Shown here piece after piece: positions 51,653-60,450 of a DNA stretch of 64,000 bases. The position numbers and the translations under genes were made by a program. The stretch is from Parafrankia sp041008525. Its GTDB lineage: Bacteria; Actinomycetota; Actinomycetes; Frankiales; Frankiaceae. The notes under the pieces are model-generated. The model was not told the origin of the DNA and did no database searches. It saw nothing but the letters and a program-made list of their open reading frames with translations. The stretch lies in the NCBI RefSeq assembly GCF_041008525.1, contig NZ_JBFLUG010000018.1:1-64000 (forward strand), written 5' to 3'. Numbering within the stretch: position 1 is the stretch's first letter; every line of letters begins with the position of its first letter.

Positions 51653-53152
51653 TCACTTCATGGTCGGGATGACGAAGCTCGCGTCCTCCCGGGCCCCGCC
51701 GGGCCAGCGCGACGTCACGGTCTTGGTCTTCGTGTAGAAACGCACCGCGTCGGGGCCGTGCTGGTTCAGGTCGCCGAAGCCGGAGCGCTTCCAGCCACCG
51801 AAGGTGTGGTAGGCGATCGGCACCGGGATCGGCACGTTCACCCCGACCATGCCGGTGTTCACCCGGCTGGTGAAGTCGCGGGCGGTGTCACCGTCCCGGG
51901 TGAAGATCGCGACGCCGTTGCCGTACTGGTGCTCGCTGGGCAGACGCAGCGCGGACTCGTAGTCGGCGGCCCGCACCACGGACAGCACCGGGCCGAAGAT
52001 CTCCTCCTGGTAGATCCGCATCGCCGGCGTGACGTGGTCGAACAGGGTGGCACCGAGGAAGAACCCGTTCTCGTAACCGTTGACCACGTGGCCTCGGCCA
52101 TCGACCAGCAGCTGCGCGCCCTCGTCGACACCGATCTGGATGTAGTCGCGCACCCGCGCCACCGCGGCCGCAGTGACCAGCGGGCCGAAGTCGGCGTTCT
52201 CGTCGTGGGAGGGCCCGATCCGCAGCGTGCGGACCCGCTCCACCAGTTTCTCCGTCAGCGCCTGTGCGGTGGCCTCACCCACCGGCACCGCGACCGAGAT
52301 CGCCATGCACCGTTCCCCGGCGGACCCGTACCCGGCCCCGACGAGTGCCTCGGTCACCAGGTCGAGGTCCGCGTCCGGCATGACGATCATGTGGTTCTTG
52401 GCGCCGCCGAAGCACTGCGCGCGCTTGCCGTGCTGCGCCGCGGTCACGTAGATGTACTCGGCGATGTCGGACGAGCCGACGAAGCCGACGGCCCGCACCC
52501 GCGGGTCGGTGAGCAGCGCGTCGACCGCCTCCTTGTCGCCGTTGACGACGTTGAATACGCCCGGCGGCAGGCCGGCCTCGAGGAAGAGCTCCGCGAGGCG
52601 CAGCGGGACGGACGGGTCACGCTCGGAGGGCTTGAGAATGAACGTGTTGCCGCAGGCGATGGCGGGCGCGGCCTTCCACAGCGGGATCATCGCCGGGAAG
52701 TTGAACGGGGTGATCCCGGCGACCACGCCGAGCGGCTGGCGCAACGAGTAGACGTCGATGCCGGTGCCGGCGGACGGAGAGAACTCGCCCTTGAGCAGGT
52801 GCGGAATACCGATCGCGAACTCGACGACCTCCAACCCGCGCTCGATGTCGCCGCGTGCGTCCGGCACGGTCTTGCCGTGCTCGGAGGACAGCAGTCGGGC
52901 CAGGTCGTCCAGCTCGGCGCGGACCAGGTCGACGAACCGCATCAGGACCCGGGCGCGGCGCTGCGGGTTCCACGCCGCCCATTCGGGCTGGACGGCGGCC
53001 GCGGTGGCGATCGCCTGCGCGACCTCGTCGGCCGAGGCGAGGGGAACCCGGGCGGCGACCTCCCCGGTGTTCGGGTCGAACACGTCCCCGTAGCGGCCCG
53101 ACGTGCCGGCGACGGGCTTGCCGTCGATGTGGTGCGAAAGCTCTCGTGCCAT
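51653..53152 (-). CDS. mmsA: Methylmalonate-semialdehyde dehydrogenase (CoA-acylating)
   Basis: A 499-residue aldehyde dehydrogenase with the MmsA pattern: HHIDGKPVAGTSGRYGDVFDP at the N terminus, VVAGITPFNFPAMIPLWKAAPAIACGNTFILKPSERDP, FVGSSDIAEYIY, and the catalytic Cys in GSAGERCMAISVAVPVG. It turns methylmalonate semialdehyde into propionyl-CoA and CO2, linking valine to the methylcitrate operon at 41-47 kb. First gene of a five-gene operon. Confidence 0.95.
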   Translation of the reverse strand: MARELSHHIDGKPVAGTSGRYGDVFDPNTGEVAARVPLASADEVAQAIATAAAVQPEWAAWNPQRRARVLMRFVDLVRAELDDLARLLSSEHGKTVPDARGDIERGLEVVEFAIGIPHLLKGEFSPSAGTGIDVYSLRQPLGVVAGITPFNFPAMIPLWKAAPAIACGNTFILKPSERDPSVPLRLAELFLEAGLPPGVFNVVNGDKEAVDALLTDPRVRAVGFVGSSDIAEYIYVTAAQHGKRAQCFGGAKNHMIVMPDADLDLVTEALVGAGYGSAGERCMAISVAVPVGEATAQALTEKLVERVRTLRIGPSHDENADFGPLVTAAAVARVRDYIQIGVDEGAQLLVDGRGHVVNGYENGFFLGATLFDHVTPAMRIYQEEIFGPVLSVVRAADYESALRLPSEHQYGNGVAIFTRDGDTARDFTSRVNTGMVGVNVPIPVPIAYHTFGGWKRSGFGDLNQHGPDAVRFYTKTKTVTSRWPGGAREDASFVIPTMK

Positions 53153-53252
53153 CCCTGTGTCCCATCCCAGCTAGTGGCGTGATCCAGTGCCGTGCGGGCG
53201 AACGGTCTGATCGTCAGGGTCCGATCCGCGGCGGCCGTCGACGCAGGCCAAC

Positions 53253-53260
53253 TGATATCA
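53253..53260. promoter_or_regulatory. TGATATCA palindrome between mmsA and the monooxygenase
   Basis: TGATATCA lies about 100 bases ahead of mmsA, in a sequence reading ACTGATATCACAGATACT. It resembles the TGATATATCA sites near the monooxygenase and flavin reductase but is two bases shorter. It could be a weaker site for the same regulator. Confidence 0.3.
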
Positions 53261-53469
53261 CAGATACTAGGGCTTCGTATAGTAGGGCGTCCAACGATGC
53301 CCGCCGTGTGCATGCTGGTGGCAGGTCGCCCCGTTGACCTTTCGTGGTCATCGCGACGCGAAATGTGAGTCGAGGGGGAGGACCCCCCTTTTCGGCCGTA
53401 GCTGTCACTCTGTGCTCCCGCATTGACACCGGGCGAGGGGACTCCTTTACCTTGCGTCCTGGCTGGGGG

Positions 53470-53498
53470 TTGACCCGACTTGCCGGACAGCGTCTAAT
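53470..53498 (+). promoter_or_regulatory. Predicted promoter of the monooxygenase operon
   Basis: TTGACC (53470-53475) and TCTAAT (53493-53498) are 17 bases apart, a good sigma-70 type match. Transcription would begin just at or before the TGATATATCA palindrome, an ideal place for a repressor. Confidence 0.6.
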
Positions 53499-53510
53499 CA
53501 TTTCCACATC

Positions 53511-53520
53511 TGATATATCA
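53511..53520. promoter_or_regulatory. Operator palindrome TGATATATCA at the monooxygenase gene
   Basis: TGATATATCA sits between the predicted -10 and the ribosome-binding site GGAGGG of the monooxygenase gene. Flanking bases extend the symmetry: CCACAT on the left matches ATGTGG on the right. A larger TCTGATATATCAGA copy lies at 58776-58789. Candidate binding site for the FCD-GntR regulator at 57172. Confidence 0.65.
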
Positions 53521-53533
53521 ATGTGGAGGGCTT

Positions 53534-54916
53534 GTGCCGACAGGACGGGACGACCAGCTCACCCTCGTCGCCTTCATGCAGGCGTCGAACGTGTCGGTGT
53601 ACTCGGGGTCGTGGCGCTACCCGAGCTCGATGCCCGACTTCCTCGATCTGCGCTACTACCAGCGGATCGCGCGGGTGCTCGAGGAGGGCACCTTCGACCT
53701 GATGTTCTTCGACGACCGGCTCGCGATGCCGTCGATCTACGGCTCCTCGCCGGCCGAGGCCGTCCGCTACGGCGCCCGTCCGATCAAGATGGACCTGACC
53801 GCCGTGCTCGGCGCTGCCGCGGCGGCGACCACCCACCTGGGCCTGGGCGCGACCTACTCCACGACCTACTACCCGCCGTTCCACGTCGCGCGGACCTTCG
53901 CGACCCTGGACCACCTCAGCGGGGGCCGTGCCGCCTGGAACGTCGTCACCTCGGTCAACGACTCCGAGGCCCGCAACTTCGGTGTCGACCAGCATCTCGG
54001 CCACGACGAACGTTACGACCGCGCCGAGGAGTTCATCGAGGTCGTCACCAAGCTGTGGGACTCCTGGGAGGACGACTGGCTGGTGATGGACCGCGAGGCC
54101 GGCATCTTCGCCGACCCGGAGAAGGTCCACACGCTCGACCACCAGGGCAAGTACTTCTCCGTCCAGGGCCCGCTCACCGTGCCTCGCCCGCCGCAGGGCC
54201 GGCCGCCGATCATCCAGGCCGGGCAGTCGGGCCGCGGCCAGCGTTTCGCCGCACGCTGGGCCGACCTGATCTTCACGGCGGATCCCAGCCAGGCCATCGC
54301 CGCCGAGCACTACCGGGGCCAGAAGGAGCTCATCACGGCCGAGGGCCGGTCGGCTGACGCCGTCCGCCTGCTGCCGATGGCGTACGTGATCGTCGGCGAG
54401 ACCGAGACGATCGCGCGGGAGAAGGAGGACATCTTCCTCAACCAGCTCGTACACCCGATGGCCTCGCTGACGCTGCTCTCCGAGCTCACCAACCACGACT
54501 TCTCCGGCTACGGGCTGGACGACGAGGTGACCGACGAGCTGATCAACTCCGTCTCCGGCATCCGCGGGCTCGTCCAGGGCGTGAAGAAGCACCTCGGGGA
54601 CGGGCCGATGACCCTGCGGACCCTGGCCAGCCACCGCGCGACGCTGCTGCAGGGGCCGCGGTTCGTCGGCACCGGGCCGCAGGTCGCCGACCAGATGCAG
54701 GAGTGGTTCGAGAGCCGCTCGTGCGACGGGTTCGTCATCGCCGCCACCCACTTCCCCGGTGCGTTCGAGGACTTCGTCCGCCTGGTGGTGCCGGAGCTGC
54801 GCCGCCGCGGCCTGTTCCGGACCCACTACACCGGTTCGACCCTGCGCGAGAACCTGGGCCTGGCCCGTCCCGCGAGCAGCTTCACGAAGCCGGCTTCCGC
54901 CACGAACCATGTCTGA
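53534..54916 (+). CDS. Flavin-dependent LLM-class monooxygenase (NtaA/SnaA/DszA family)
   Basis: A 460-residue flavin monooxygenase of the bacterial luciferase-like fold. The pattern YYQRIARVLEEGTFDLMFFDD, LTAVLGAAAAATTHLGLGAT, HVARTFATLDHLSGGRAAWNVVTS and GRPPIIQAGQSGRGQRFAARWADLIF fits the NtaA/SnaA/DszA group, which need reduced flavin from a separate reductase and oxidise C-N or C-S compounds. GTG 53534 has GGAGGG upstream. The flavin reductase at 58097 is the likely partner. The substrate is unknown; the CoA-active neighbours suggest a carboxylic acid product. Confidence 0.9.
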   Translation: MPTGRDDQLTLVAFMQASNVSVYSGSWRYPSSMPDFLDLRYYQRIARVLEEGTFDLMFFDDRLAMPSIYGSSPAEAVRYGARPIKMDLTAVLGAAAAATTHLGLGATYSTTYYPPFHVARTFATLDHLSGGRAAWNVVTSVNDSEARNFGVDQHLGHDERYDRAEEFIEVVTKLWDSWEDDWLVMDREAGIFADPEKVHTLDHQGKYFSVQGPLTVPRPPQGRPPIIQAGQSGRGQRFAARWADLIFTADPSQAIAAEHYRGQKELITAEGRSADAVRLLPMAYVIVGETETIAREKEDIFLNQLVHPMASLTLLSELTNHDFSGYGLDDEVTDELINSVSGIRGLVQGVKKHLGDGPMTLRTLASHRATLLQGPRFVGTGPQVADQMQEWFESRSCDGFVIAATHFPGAFEDFVRLVVPELRRRGLFRTHYTGSTLRENLGLARPASSFTKPASATNHV

Positions 54917-56168
54917 GCCCGCGTCCCAGGAACAGCCCGCGTCCCAGGAGCAGCCGGCGTCCGAGGAGCAGCCGACGTCCCACATGCTGTCGGGTCTGCG
55001 GATCCTCGACATGGCATCGCTCGCGGCCGCGCCGCTGGTGGCGACCTATCTCGGCGAGCTCGGCGCGGACGTCGTCAAGCTGGAGCAGCCCCAGGGCGGC
55101 GACCCGATCCGCGGCTGGGGGGCGCAGAAGGACGGCATCGGGCTGATGTGGAAGAGCGTCAGCCGCAACAAACGCTCCGTCACCGTCGACCTGCGGCAGC
55201 CCGAGGGCCAGGACCTGGCCCGGCGGCTGGCCGCGACCTGCGACGTGGTCATCAGCAACACCCGGCCGCACACCCTGCGCCGCTGGGGCCTCGACTACGA
55301 CCGGTTGCGCGCGATCGACCCCAGGATCGTGATGCTGCACGTGACGGGCTTCGGGCTGAGCGGGCCCAAGGCCAGCCGGCCCGGCTTCGGCACGCTCGGC
55401 GAGGCGATGAGCGGCTTCGCGCACGTCACCGGCCCGGCCGACGGGCCGCCGACCCTCCCGCCGTTCATGCTCGCGGACGGTGTCGCCTCGCTCAACGCCG
55501 CCTACGCGGTGATGACGGCGCTGTACCACCGCGACGTCCACGGGGCACCGGGCCAGCTGATCGACGTCAATCTGATCGACCCGCTGGTCCGCCTGCTGGA
55601 GCAGTACGTGCTCACCTACGACCAGCTCGGCGTCGTCGGGCAGCGGGCCGGCAACCGCTGGGACATCTCGGCGCCCCGCAACACCTACCAGACCAAGGAC
55701 GATCGCTGGCTGGCGATGTCCGGCAGCGCGCCCACCGTGGCGCTGCGGGTCTTCCGGGCGATCGGCCGGCCGGACCTCGCCGAGGATCCCGACTTCGCCG
55801 ACCCGGTGCGCCGGCTCGCCCGCGCACGCGAGGTCGACGAGGTCGTCGCCGAGTGGATAGCCGGCCAGACCCTGGACGAGGCGATGGCTGTCTTCGAACG
55901 CGACGAGATCGCCGCGGCACCGGTCTACGACGTCGCGGCCCTGCTCGAGGACGACCAGATCCGGGCCCGCGAGGTCTTCCGGCGCATCCCTGACGCCGAC
56001 CTCGGGTCGATGCTGGTGCAGGCCCCGGTGCCCCGCTTCTCCGGCCAGCCGGGCCTGGTGAACGGCCTGGGCCCGCGGCTGGGCGAGCACACCACCGAAG
56101 TCCTCGGGGAGCTCCTCGGCCTCTCCGCGACCGAGGTGGACGACCTGCGCTCCCGCGGGGTGGTCTGA
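54909..56168 (+). CDS. Class III CoA-transferase (CaiB/BaiF family)
   Basis: A 419-residue family III CoA transferase. After a low-complexity leader with three QEQPAS-like repeats (residues 5-22) it reads GLRILDMASLAAAPLVATYLGELGADVVKLEQP, NKRSVTVDLRQPEG, HVTGFGLSGPKASRPGFGTLGEAMSGFAH and a C-terminal LLGLSATEVDDLRSRGVV. Where formyl-CoA transferase has its catalytic Asp (PG-F/Y-D), this protein has Gly, as some subfamilies do. ATG 54909 overlaps the monooxygenase stop by 8 bases. It should activate an organic acid with CoA for the lyase that follows. Confidence 0.9.
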   Translation: MSEPASQEQPASQEQPASEEQPTSHMLSGLRILDMASLAAAPLVATYLGELGADVVKLEQPQGGDPIRGWGAQKDGIGLMWKSVSRNKRSVTVDLRQPEGQDLARRLAATCDVVISNTRPHTLRRWGLDYDRLRAIDPRIVMLHVTGFGLSGPKASRPGFGTLGEAMSGFAHVTGPADGPPTLPPFMLADGVASLNAAYAVMTALYHRDVHGAPGQLIDVNLIDPLVRLLEQYVLTYDQLGVVGQRAGNRWDISAPRNTYQTKDDRWLAMSGSAPTVALRVFRAIGRPDLAEDPDFADPVRRLARAREVDEVVAEWIAGQTLDEAMAVFERDEIAAAPVYDVAALLEDDQIRAREVFRRIPDADLGSMLVQAPVPRFSGQPGLVNGLGPRLGEHTTEVLGELLGLSATEVDDLRSRGVV

Positions 56169-56169
56169 C

Positions 56170-57123
56170 ATGGCGGCCACGGTGACGCCCGGATCGCGCG
56201 GACCGCTGCTGCGGCGGTCCGAGCTCGCGACACCGGCGACGAACGACCGGATGTTCCCCAGGGCTGCCGAGTCCGACGCCGACCTCGTGTTCCTTGACCT
56301 GGAGGACGCCGTCGCCCCGGCCTTCCGGGAGGAGGCCCGGGGCAAGGCCGTCCGGGCGCTCAACGATCTCGACTGGGGGTCGACGGCCCGGGCGGTCCGG
56401 ATCAACGGCATCAGCACCCGCTGGGCCTACGGCGACATCATCGAGATCGTCACCGGTGCCCGCGAGAACGTCGACACGCTGATCGTCCCGAAGGTCACCG
56501 CCGCCCGCGACGTGTGGTGGGTCGACACGCTCCTCACCCAGCTGGAGGAGACGATCGGGCTGGCACGCCAGGTCCGGCTGGAGGTGCTGATCGAGGACGT
56601 CGCGGGGCTGGCCCATGCGGAGGAGATAGCGCTGGCCAGCCCGCGGCTCGACGCGCTCATCTTCGGCGCCGGCGATCTGTCGGTCTCGCAGCACGCCCGG
56701 GTCGACACCAACTTCCAGCCGCGCGACCCCTACCCCGGCGACTTCTGGCACTCGGCCCGGCTGCAGATCCTCACTGCGGCGCGTATCGGCGGCCTTCGGG
56801 CCATCGACGCGCCGTTCCCGGACTACAAGGACGGCGCCGGGTACGAACGGGACGCCCGGTGGGCCGCCGCACTCGGGTTCGACGGCAAGTGGGCGATCCA
56901 CCCGTCCCAGATCGACATCGCCAACGAGGTGTTCGCCCCGAGCGGCGAGGACGTCGCCCGCGCCCGCCGCAACCTGGATGCGTACCGGGAGGCCGAGGCC
57001 CGCGGCCTCGGGGCGACCGGCGTCGACGGGCAGCTGGTCGACGCGGCGCACGTCAAGCTCGCCGAGAAGGTGCTCGCCCAGGCTGGCGAGATCGAGCAGC
57101 GGACCGGACGGGCGGTCGGGTAG
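56170..57123 (+). CDS. HpcH/HpaI aldolase/citrate lyase family protein (CitE or malyl-CoA lyase-like)
   Basis: A 317-residue TIM-barrel lyase. FLDLEDAVAP, the CoA/metal-related Arg in AVRINGIST, VLIEDVAGLAHAEEIA (metal Glu), IFGAGDLSVS (metal Asp) and FDGKWAIHPSQIDIANEVF place it with CitE, L-malyl-CoA, citramalyl-CoA and beta-methylmalyl-CoA lyases. It starts 1 base after the CoA-transferase stop. Together they suggest CoA activation and then C-C cleavage to acetyl- or propionyl-CoA plus a 2-oxo acid. The exact substrate is unknown. Confidence 0.9.
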   Translation: MAATVTPGSRGPLLRRSELATPATNDRMFPRAAESDADLVFLDLEDAVAPAFREEARGKAVRALNDLDWGSTARAVRINGISTRWAYGDIIEIVTGARENVDTLIVPKVTAARDVWWVDTLLTQLEETIGLARQVRLEVLIEDVAGLAHAEEIALASPRLDALIFGAGDLSVSQHARVDTNFQPRDPYPGDFWHSARLQILTAARIGGLRAIDAPFPDYKDGAGYERDARWAAALGFDGKWAIHPSQIDIANEVFAPSGEDVARARRNLDAYREAEARGLGATGVDGQLVDAAHVKLAEKVLAQAGEIEQRTGRAVG

Positions 57124-57171
57124 CACCGCCTGGTCGGGTGGCTGCCGCGGCCGCACTGGCCGGCCGGTTGC

Positions 57172-57981
57172 TCAGCCGGCCGTGCCGGTGCCCGGCGCGG
57201 GCTCGGCGTCGCCCTCCTGAGCACCGAACATCCGGGCGACAAGCAGCTGGCCGGCGTTGACCACGTGCTCCTCCGACACCCGGCGAGCGCGGGCGACGTT
57301 GCGGGCGGCGAGCGCGTCGACGATGTCGTCGTGCTCGCGCAGCGCGCAGCCCGCCTGCTCGGGGACCAGGTCGAAGAAGGACCACGGCACGATCCGCCCG
57401 GTCTGGCGGATCAGGGCGATCAGTCGGACGGAGTCGCTGGCCCGGTTGATCGCCCGGTGGAACGAGAAGTTCGCCGCCTTCGGGTCCACGCCGTCGTCGA
57501 CCGCGTGCCGGACGTCGCCCGCCAGCCGGCGGACGTCGTCGAGCTGGGCCGGGGAGATCCGCTGCGCCGCCCAGGCAGCGGCCGCGCCCGAGAGCATCGC
57601 GATGAGGGCGAAGTTGTCCTCCACGTCGCGCCGGCGCAGGCCAACTACGGTGACCCCGCTGCGGGGCGCGATGCGGACCAGCCCTTCGTGCTGCAGTGCC
57701 AGGCAGGCCTCGCGGATCGGCGTACGGCTGGTGCCCAGGCGGTCGGCCGTGCCGTCGAGGTCGATGCGTGCCCCCGGGCCCAGCCGGCCCGTCATGATCT
57801 CATCGCGCAGCACGTCGGCGACCCGGTCGCGCGCGGTCGTACCAAGCCGGAGCCGGCGAACGCCCGAACCGGTGGCAACGGTGTCAGTGTCGGGTGCCGT
57901 GCTGGACGGCAGCTGCCGGCTGCTCTCAGCCCGGCTGCCCTCGGCTGATGCGCCGAGGGGAATACGTCCAGATGCTGACAC
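57172..57981 (-). CDS. GntR-family transcription regulator, FCD (FadR) subgroup
   Basis: A 269-residue regulator. The winged helix (about residues 45-115) reads VADVLRDEIMTGRLGPGARI and LGTSRTPIREACLALQHEGLV; the FCD ligand domain (about 125-240) has the metal-binding pattern with His in FHRAINRASDS, EHDDIVDAL and EEHVVNAG. Such regulators usually release DNA on binding an organic acid. It is convergent with the lyase gene. TGATATATCA palindromes at both ends of the cluster are candidate sites; a partial GTATATCAGA (57992-58001) lies just ahead of its own start. Confidence 0.9.
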   Translation of the reverse strand: MSASGRIPLGASAEGSRAESSRQLPSSTAPDTDTVATGSGVRRLRLGTTARDRVADVLRDEIMTGRLGPGARIDLDGTADRLGTSRTPIREACLALQHEGLVRIAPRSGVTVVGLRRRDVEDNFALIAMLSGAAAAWAAQRISPAQLDDVRRLAGDVRHAVDDGVDPKAANFSFHRAINRASDSVRLIALIRQTGRIVPWSFFDLVPEQAGCALREHDDIVDALAARNVARARRVSEEHVVNAGQLLVARMFGAQEGDAEPAPGTGTAG

Positions 57982-58096
57982 GCCACTCAGCGTATATCAG
58001 AAGATGGCGGCGTCGCACAGGTGCGAGATGCGTCGTTGTTCCTGGAGCGACGTCCTCCGGTCGCGGCGGATTGCGCTCCATGCCGGACTGATCAGA

Positions 58097-58591
58097 TCAG
58101 GTCGCGTCGCCGATCAGATGGAAGCGGCGCCGGAAGTACACCGCGGGCTGGTCATCACCGAGGCGGGTCCGCACGACGCGGCCGACCAGGATCGAATGGT
58201 CGCCTGCCGGGTGCACTGCGTGGGCCGCGCAGTCGAACGTCACGCACGCCTCGTCCAGAACAGGCAGGCCCCGCTCGTCGGAGCGGAAGCCCGCGTCGGC
58301 GAACTTGTCCGCGCCGCGGGTGGCGAAGCGGACAGCGAGATCGGCGTGCCCCGGGGGTACCACGTGCACGATGAACCGCTCGGCCTGCTCGAACGCGGAA
58401 TGGCATTGCGCCGTCGCGGCGAGGCACACGAGCACCAGTGGTGGATCCATGGAGACCGAGCAGAACGAGCTCGCTGTGAAACCCCACCAACGACCGGTGT
58501 CGTCGGCGGTGGTGACGATCGTGACCCCGCTGGGAAAGGAGGCCATCGCGTCGCGGAACAGCCGGGAGTCGTCACCCTGCACGACAGTCAT
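58097..58591 (-). CDS. Flavin reductase of a two-component monooxygenase
   Basis: A 164-residue FMN-binding split-barrel protein: RDAMASFPSGVTIVTTADD, GFTASSFCSVSMDPPLVLVCLA, FIVHVVPPGHADLAVRFA and DHSILVGRVVRT. This is the HpaC/NtaB type that supplies reduced flavin to LLM monooxygenases such as the one at 53534. It is separated from that gene by the CoA-transferase, lyase and regulator, but shares the TGATATATCA type of promoter palindrome. ATG 58591. Confidence 0.9.
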   Translation of the reverse strand: MTVVQGDDSRLFRDAMASFPSGVTIVTTADDTGRWWGFTASSFCSVSMDPPLVLVCLAATAQCHSAFEQAERFIVHVVPPGHADLAVRFATRGADKFADAGFRSDERGLPVLDEACVTFDCAAHAVHPAGDHSILVGRVVRTRLGDDQPAVYFRRRFHLIGDAT

Positions 58592-58775
58592 GAAACGGAC
58601 CGGCGGGACGCCAGAGCTGTCATGACTCTCCGTCGGCGCATGGGGCCCACCTTTCGTCTGCCCATCGCCGCATCACCCGAAGGCGTTTCCGGGTCGTTGC
58701 GCGGCGAAGCGGGATGCGACCGTGATGTGTTTTCTTGCCAGATGACGTGATGTCGTCCGATAACTACTGTGGCAC

Positions 58776-58789
58776 TCTGATATATCAGA
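58776..58789. promoter_or_regulatory. Operator palindrome TCTGATATATCAGA with adjoining TTGACA
   Basis: A perfect 14-base palindrome. On the minus strand a TTGACA -35 box (58790-58795) abuts it directly, so the palindrome occupies the spacer toward a weaker -10 region (CACAGT after 18 bases). This lies about 185 bases ahead of the flavin reductase start. Occupancy would block the promoter. Confidence 0.7.
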
Positions 58790-58903
58790 TGTCAACGTTG
58801 CGTTCGTCGCTCGGGCGGATCCGGGCAGAGCTGAGCTCGGGCAGGCCGCAGGCGGACCTTGACGGCGGAGCTCGACGCGGCGGAACTCGGGGAGTGGCGA
58901 AGC

Positions 58904-60400
58904 TCAGCGCGGCAGAACCGGGTACGGGATGTAGGTACTGCGGTCCTCGGTGACGGCGAGGTCGTGGCCGAGGCGGGGGAAGGCGCGCTGCGCGCAGTCG
59001 TCGCGGTCGCACACCCGGCACCCCGCGCCGATCGGTGTCGCCGCGGCCGGGTCATCGAGATCGAGCCCGGTCGCATAGACGAGACGGTGCGCGTGCCGGA
59101 TCTCGCAGCCGAGGCCGATCGCGAACATCTTGCCGGGCGCGCCCCACCGACCGCGGCCGCGGGTGACCGTCCGCGCGATCCACAGGTAGCGACGGCCGTC
59201 GGGCATGGCTGCCACCTGGCGGTGCACCGTCCCTGGGGAGGAGAAGGCCAGGTAGACGGTCCACAGCGGACACGTGCCGCCGCCGCGTGAGAAGTGGAAC
59301 CCGGTCGCGGACTGCCGTTTCGACATGTTGCCGGCACGGTCGACCCGGACGAACGAGAACGGGACCCCGGGCGCGGTGGGCCGCTGCAGGGTGCTGAGCC
59401 GGTGCGCTGCTGTCTCGAAGCCCACCGCGAAGTGGTCGGCGAGCCGCTCGACGTCGTAACGGAACGCCTCCGCCGCCCGGTGGAACTCGCCGTAGGGGAG
59501 GATCAGTGCCGCCGCGAAGTAGTTGGCCAGCCCGATGCGGGTGAGCGCGCGTGCCCCGGGGTGCGCGGGGCGGGCCAGTTCGTCGAGAAGCTCGCCGTGT
59601 TCCAGGAGCGCGAGCTGGGTCGCCATCCGGAACGCCTGCTGGCCGGCGCGCAGATGCCCGGCCAGGCGGAGGGTCTGCTCCGCGGGGTCGTAGCGGTGCA
59701 GCTCGGACGGCGCCGCTGAGCCGGAGCCGGAGCCGGGGTCGCGTTCCGGGACGGGGCTGTCGTCAAGCCGCGCGAGCCGGACGCCGTGCGCGTCGCGCAG
59801 CCGGTCGACAAGCGCCCGGCGGACCTCGCCACGCCGCACCCCGATCTCGGCCGCCAGGCTCTCAGCCCGCTCCTCCAGCTCTGCGACGTGGTTGTGCCGC
59901 TGGTAGAAGAAGTCCCGCACCTCCTCGTGGGGCAGGAGAGTGAGATCCCCGGTAGACCCGTCCGCTGACAGCCGGTCACCGTCATGCCCGCTGGCGTCGA
60001 TGGATACGCGGCCGGCGGAGCCGCCGGCTGCCGGCTGGTGCTGGGAGGCCCTGCGGTAGCGCCGGTAGAGCGCGATGACGGCCTCCGCCGCTCCGGGTGT
60101 GTCGCGGGCCATCAGCTCCAGCTCGGTCGCCGGGACAGCGAGGTCGGGCGTGACCTCGGCGAACACCTCGTGCAGCTCGGCAATGAGGCGGGCGGGGTCC
60201 TGGGCGGCGAAGAACCCCGGATCCACACCGAAGGTTTCGGTGATCCGCAGCAGGACGGAGACGGTCAGCGGCCGCGACCCGTGTTCGATCTGGTTCAGGT
60301 AGCTCGGTGAGATGGCGAGCACCCGGGCAAGCTCCGCCTGGCTCAGCGACCGCCCCTCGCGCAGGCGGCGCAACCGGGCGCCCGCGACAGCCTTGTCCAC
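58904..60400 (-). CDS. Second ScfR-family regulator (RamB/PrpR-like)
   Basis: A 498-residue paralogue of the regulator at 39742. It has an XRE helix-turn-helix (LRRLREGRSLSQAELARVLA, PSYLNQIEHGSRPLTVSVL), an IrrE-like middle region and a DUF2083 end with GGGTCPLWTVYLAF, GLGCEIRHAHRLVY and GCRVCDRDDCAQR; the Cys set may hold an Fe-S cluster. The start is GTG 60400 (VDKAVAGARLRR), aligned with MDKVFAGTRLRR of the paralogue. A linker insertion of about 30 residues near position 130-165 is Ser/Gly/Asp rich. It probably controls part of the acyl-CoA genes to its left; the target is not shown by sequence. Confidence 0.9.
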   Translation of the reverse strand: MDKAVAGARLRRLREGRSLSQAELARVLAISPSYLNQIEHGSRPLTVSVLLRITETFGVDPGFFAAQDPARLIAELHEVFAEVTPDLAVPATELELMARDTPGAAEAVIALYRRYRRASQHQPAAGGSAGRVSIDASGHDGDRLSADGSTGDLTLLPHEEVRDFFYQRHNHVAELEERAESLAAEIGVRRGEVRRALVDRLRDAHGVRLARLDDSPVPERDPGSGSGSAAPSELHRYDPAEQTLRLAGHLRAGQQAFRMATQLALLEHGELLDELARPAHPGARALTRIGLANYFAAALILPYGEFHRAAEAFRYDVERLADHFAVGFETAAHRLSTLQRPTAPGVPFSFVRVDRAGNMSKRQSATGFHFSRGGGTCPLWTVYLAFSSPGTVHRQVAAMPDGRRYLWIARTVTRGRGRWGAPGKMFAIGLGCEIRHAHRLVYATGLDLDDPAAATPIGAGCRVCDRDDCAQRAFPRLGHDLAVTEDRSTYIPYPVLPR

Positions 60401-60450
60401 ACCTGCAAGCCTAATCAGGCTTGCAGAAGTCAGGGCGTGCTGCTGTCGGG

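Noticed and set aside
51632..53182. Plus-strand open frame of 516 codons opposite mmsA
   Set aside because: It mirrors mmsA across its full length; no domain pattern and codon use unlike real genes.
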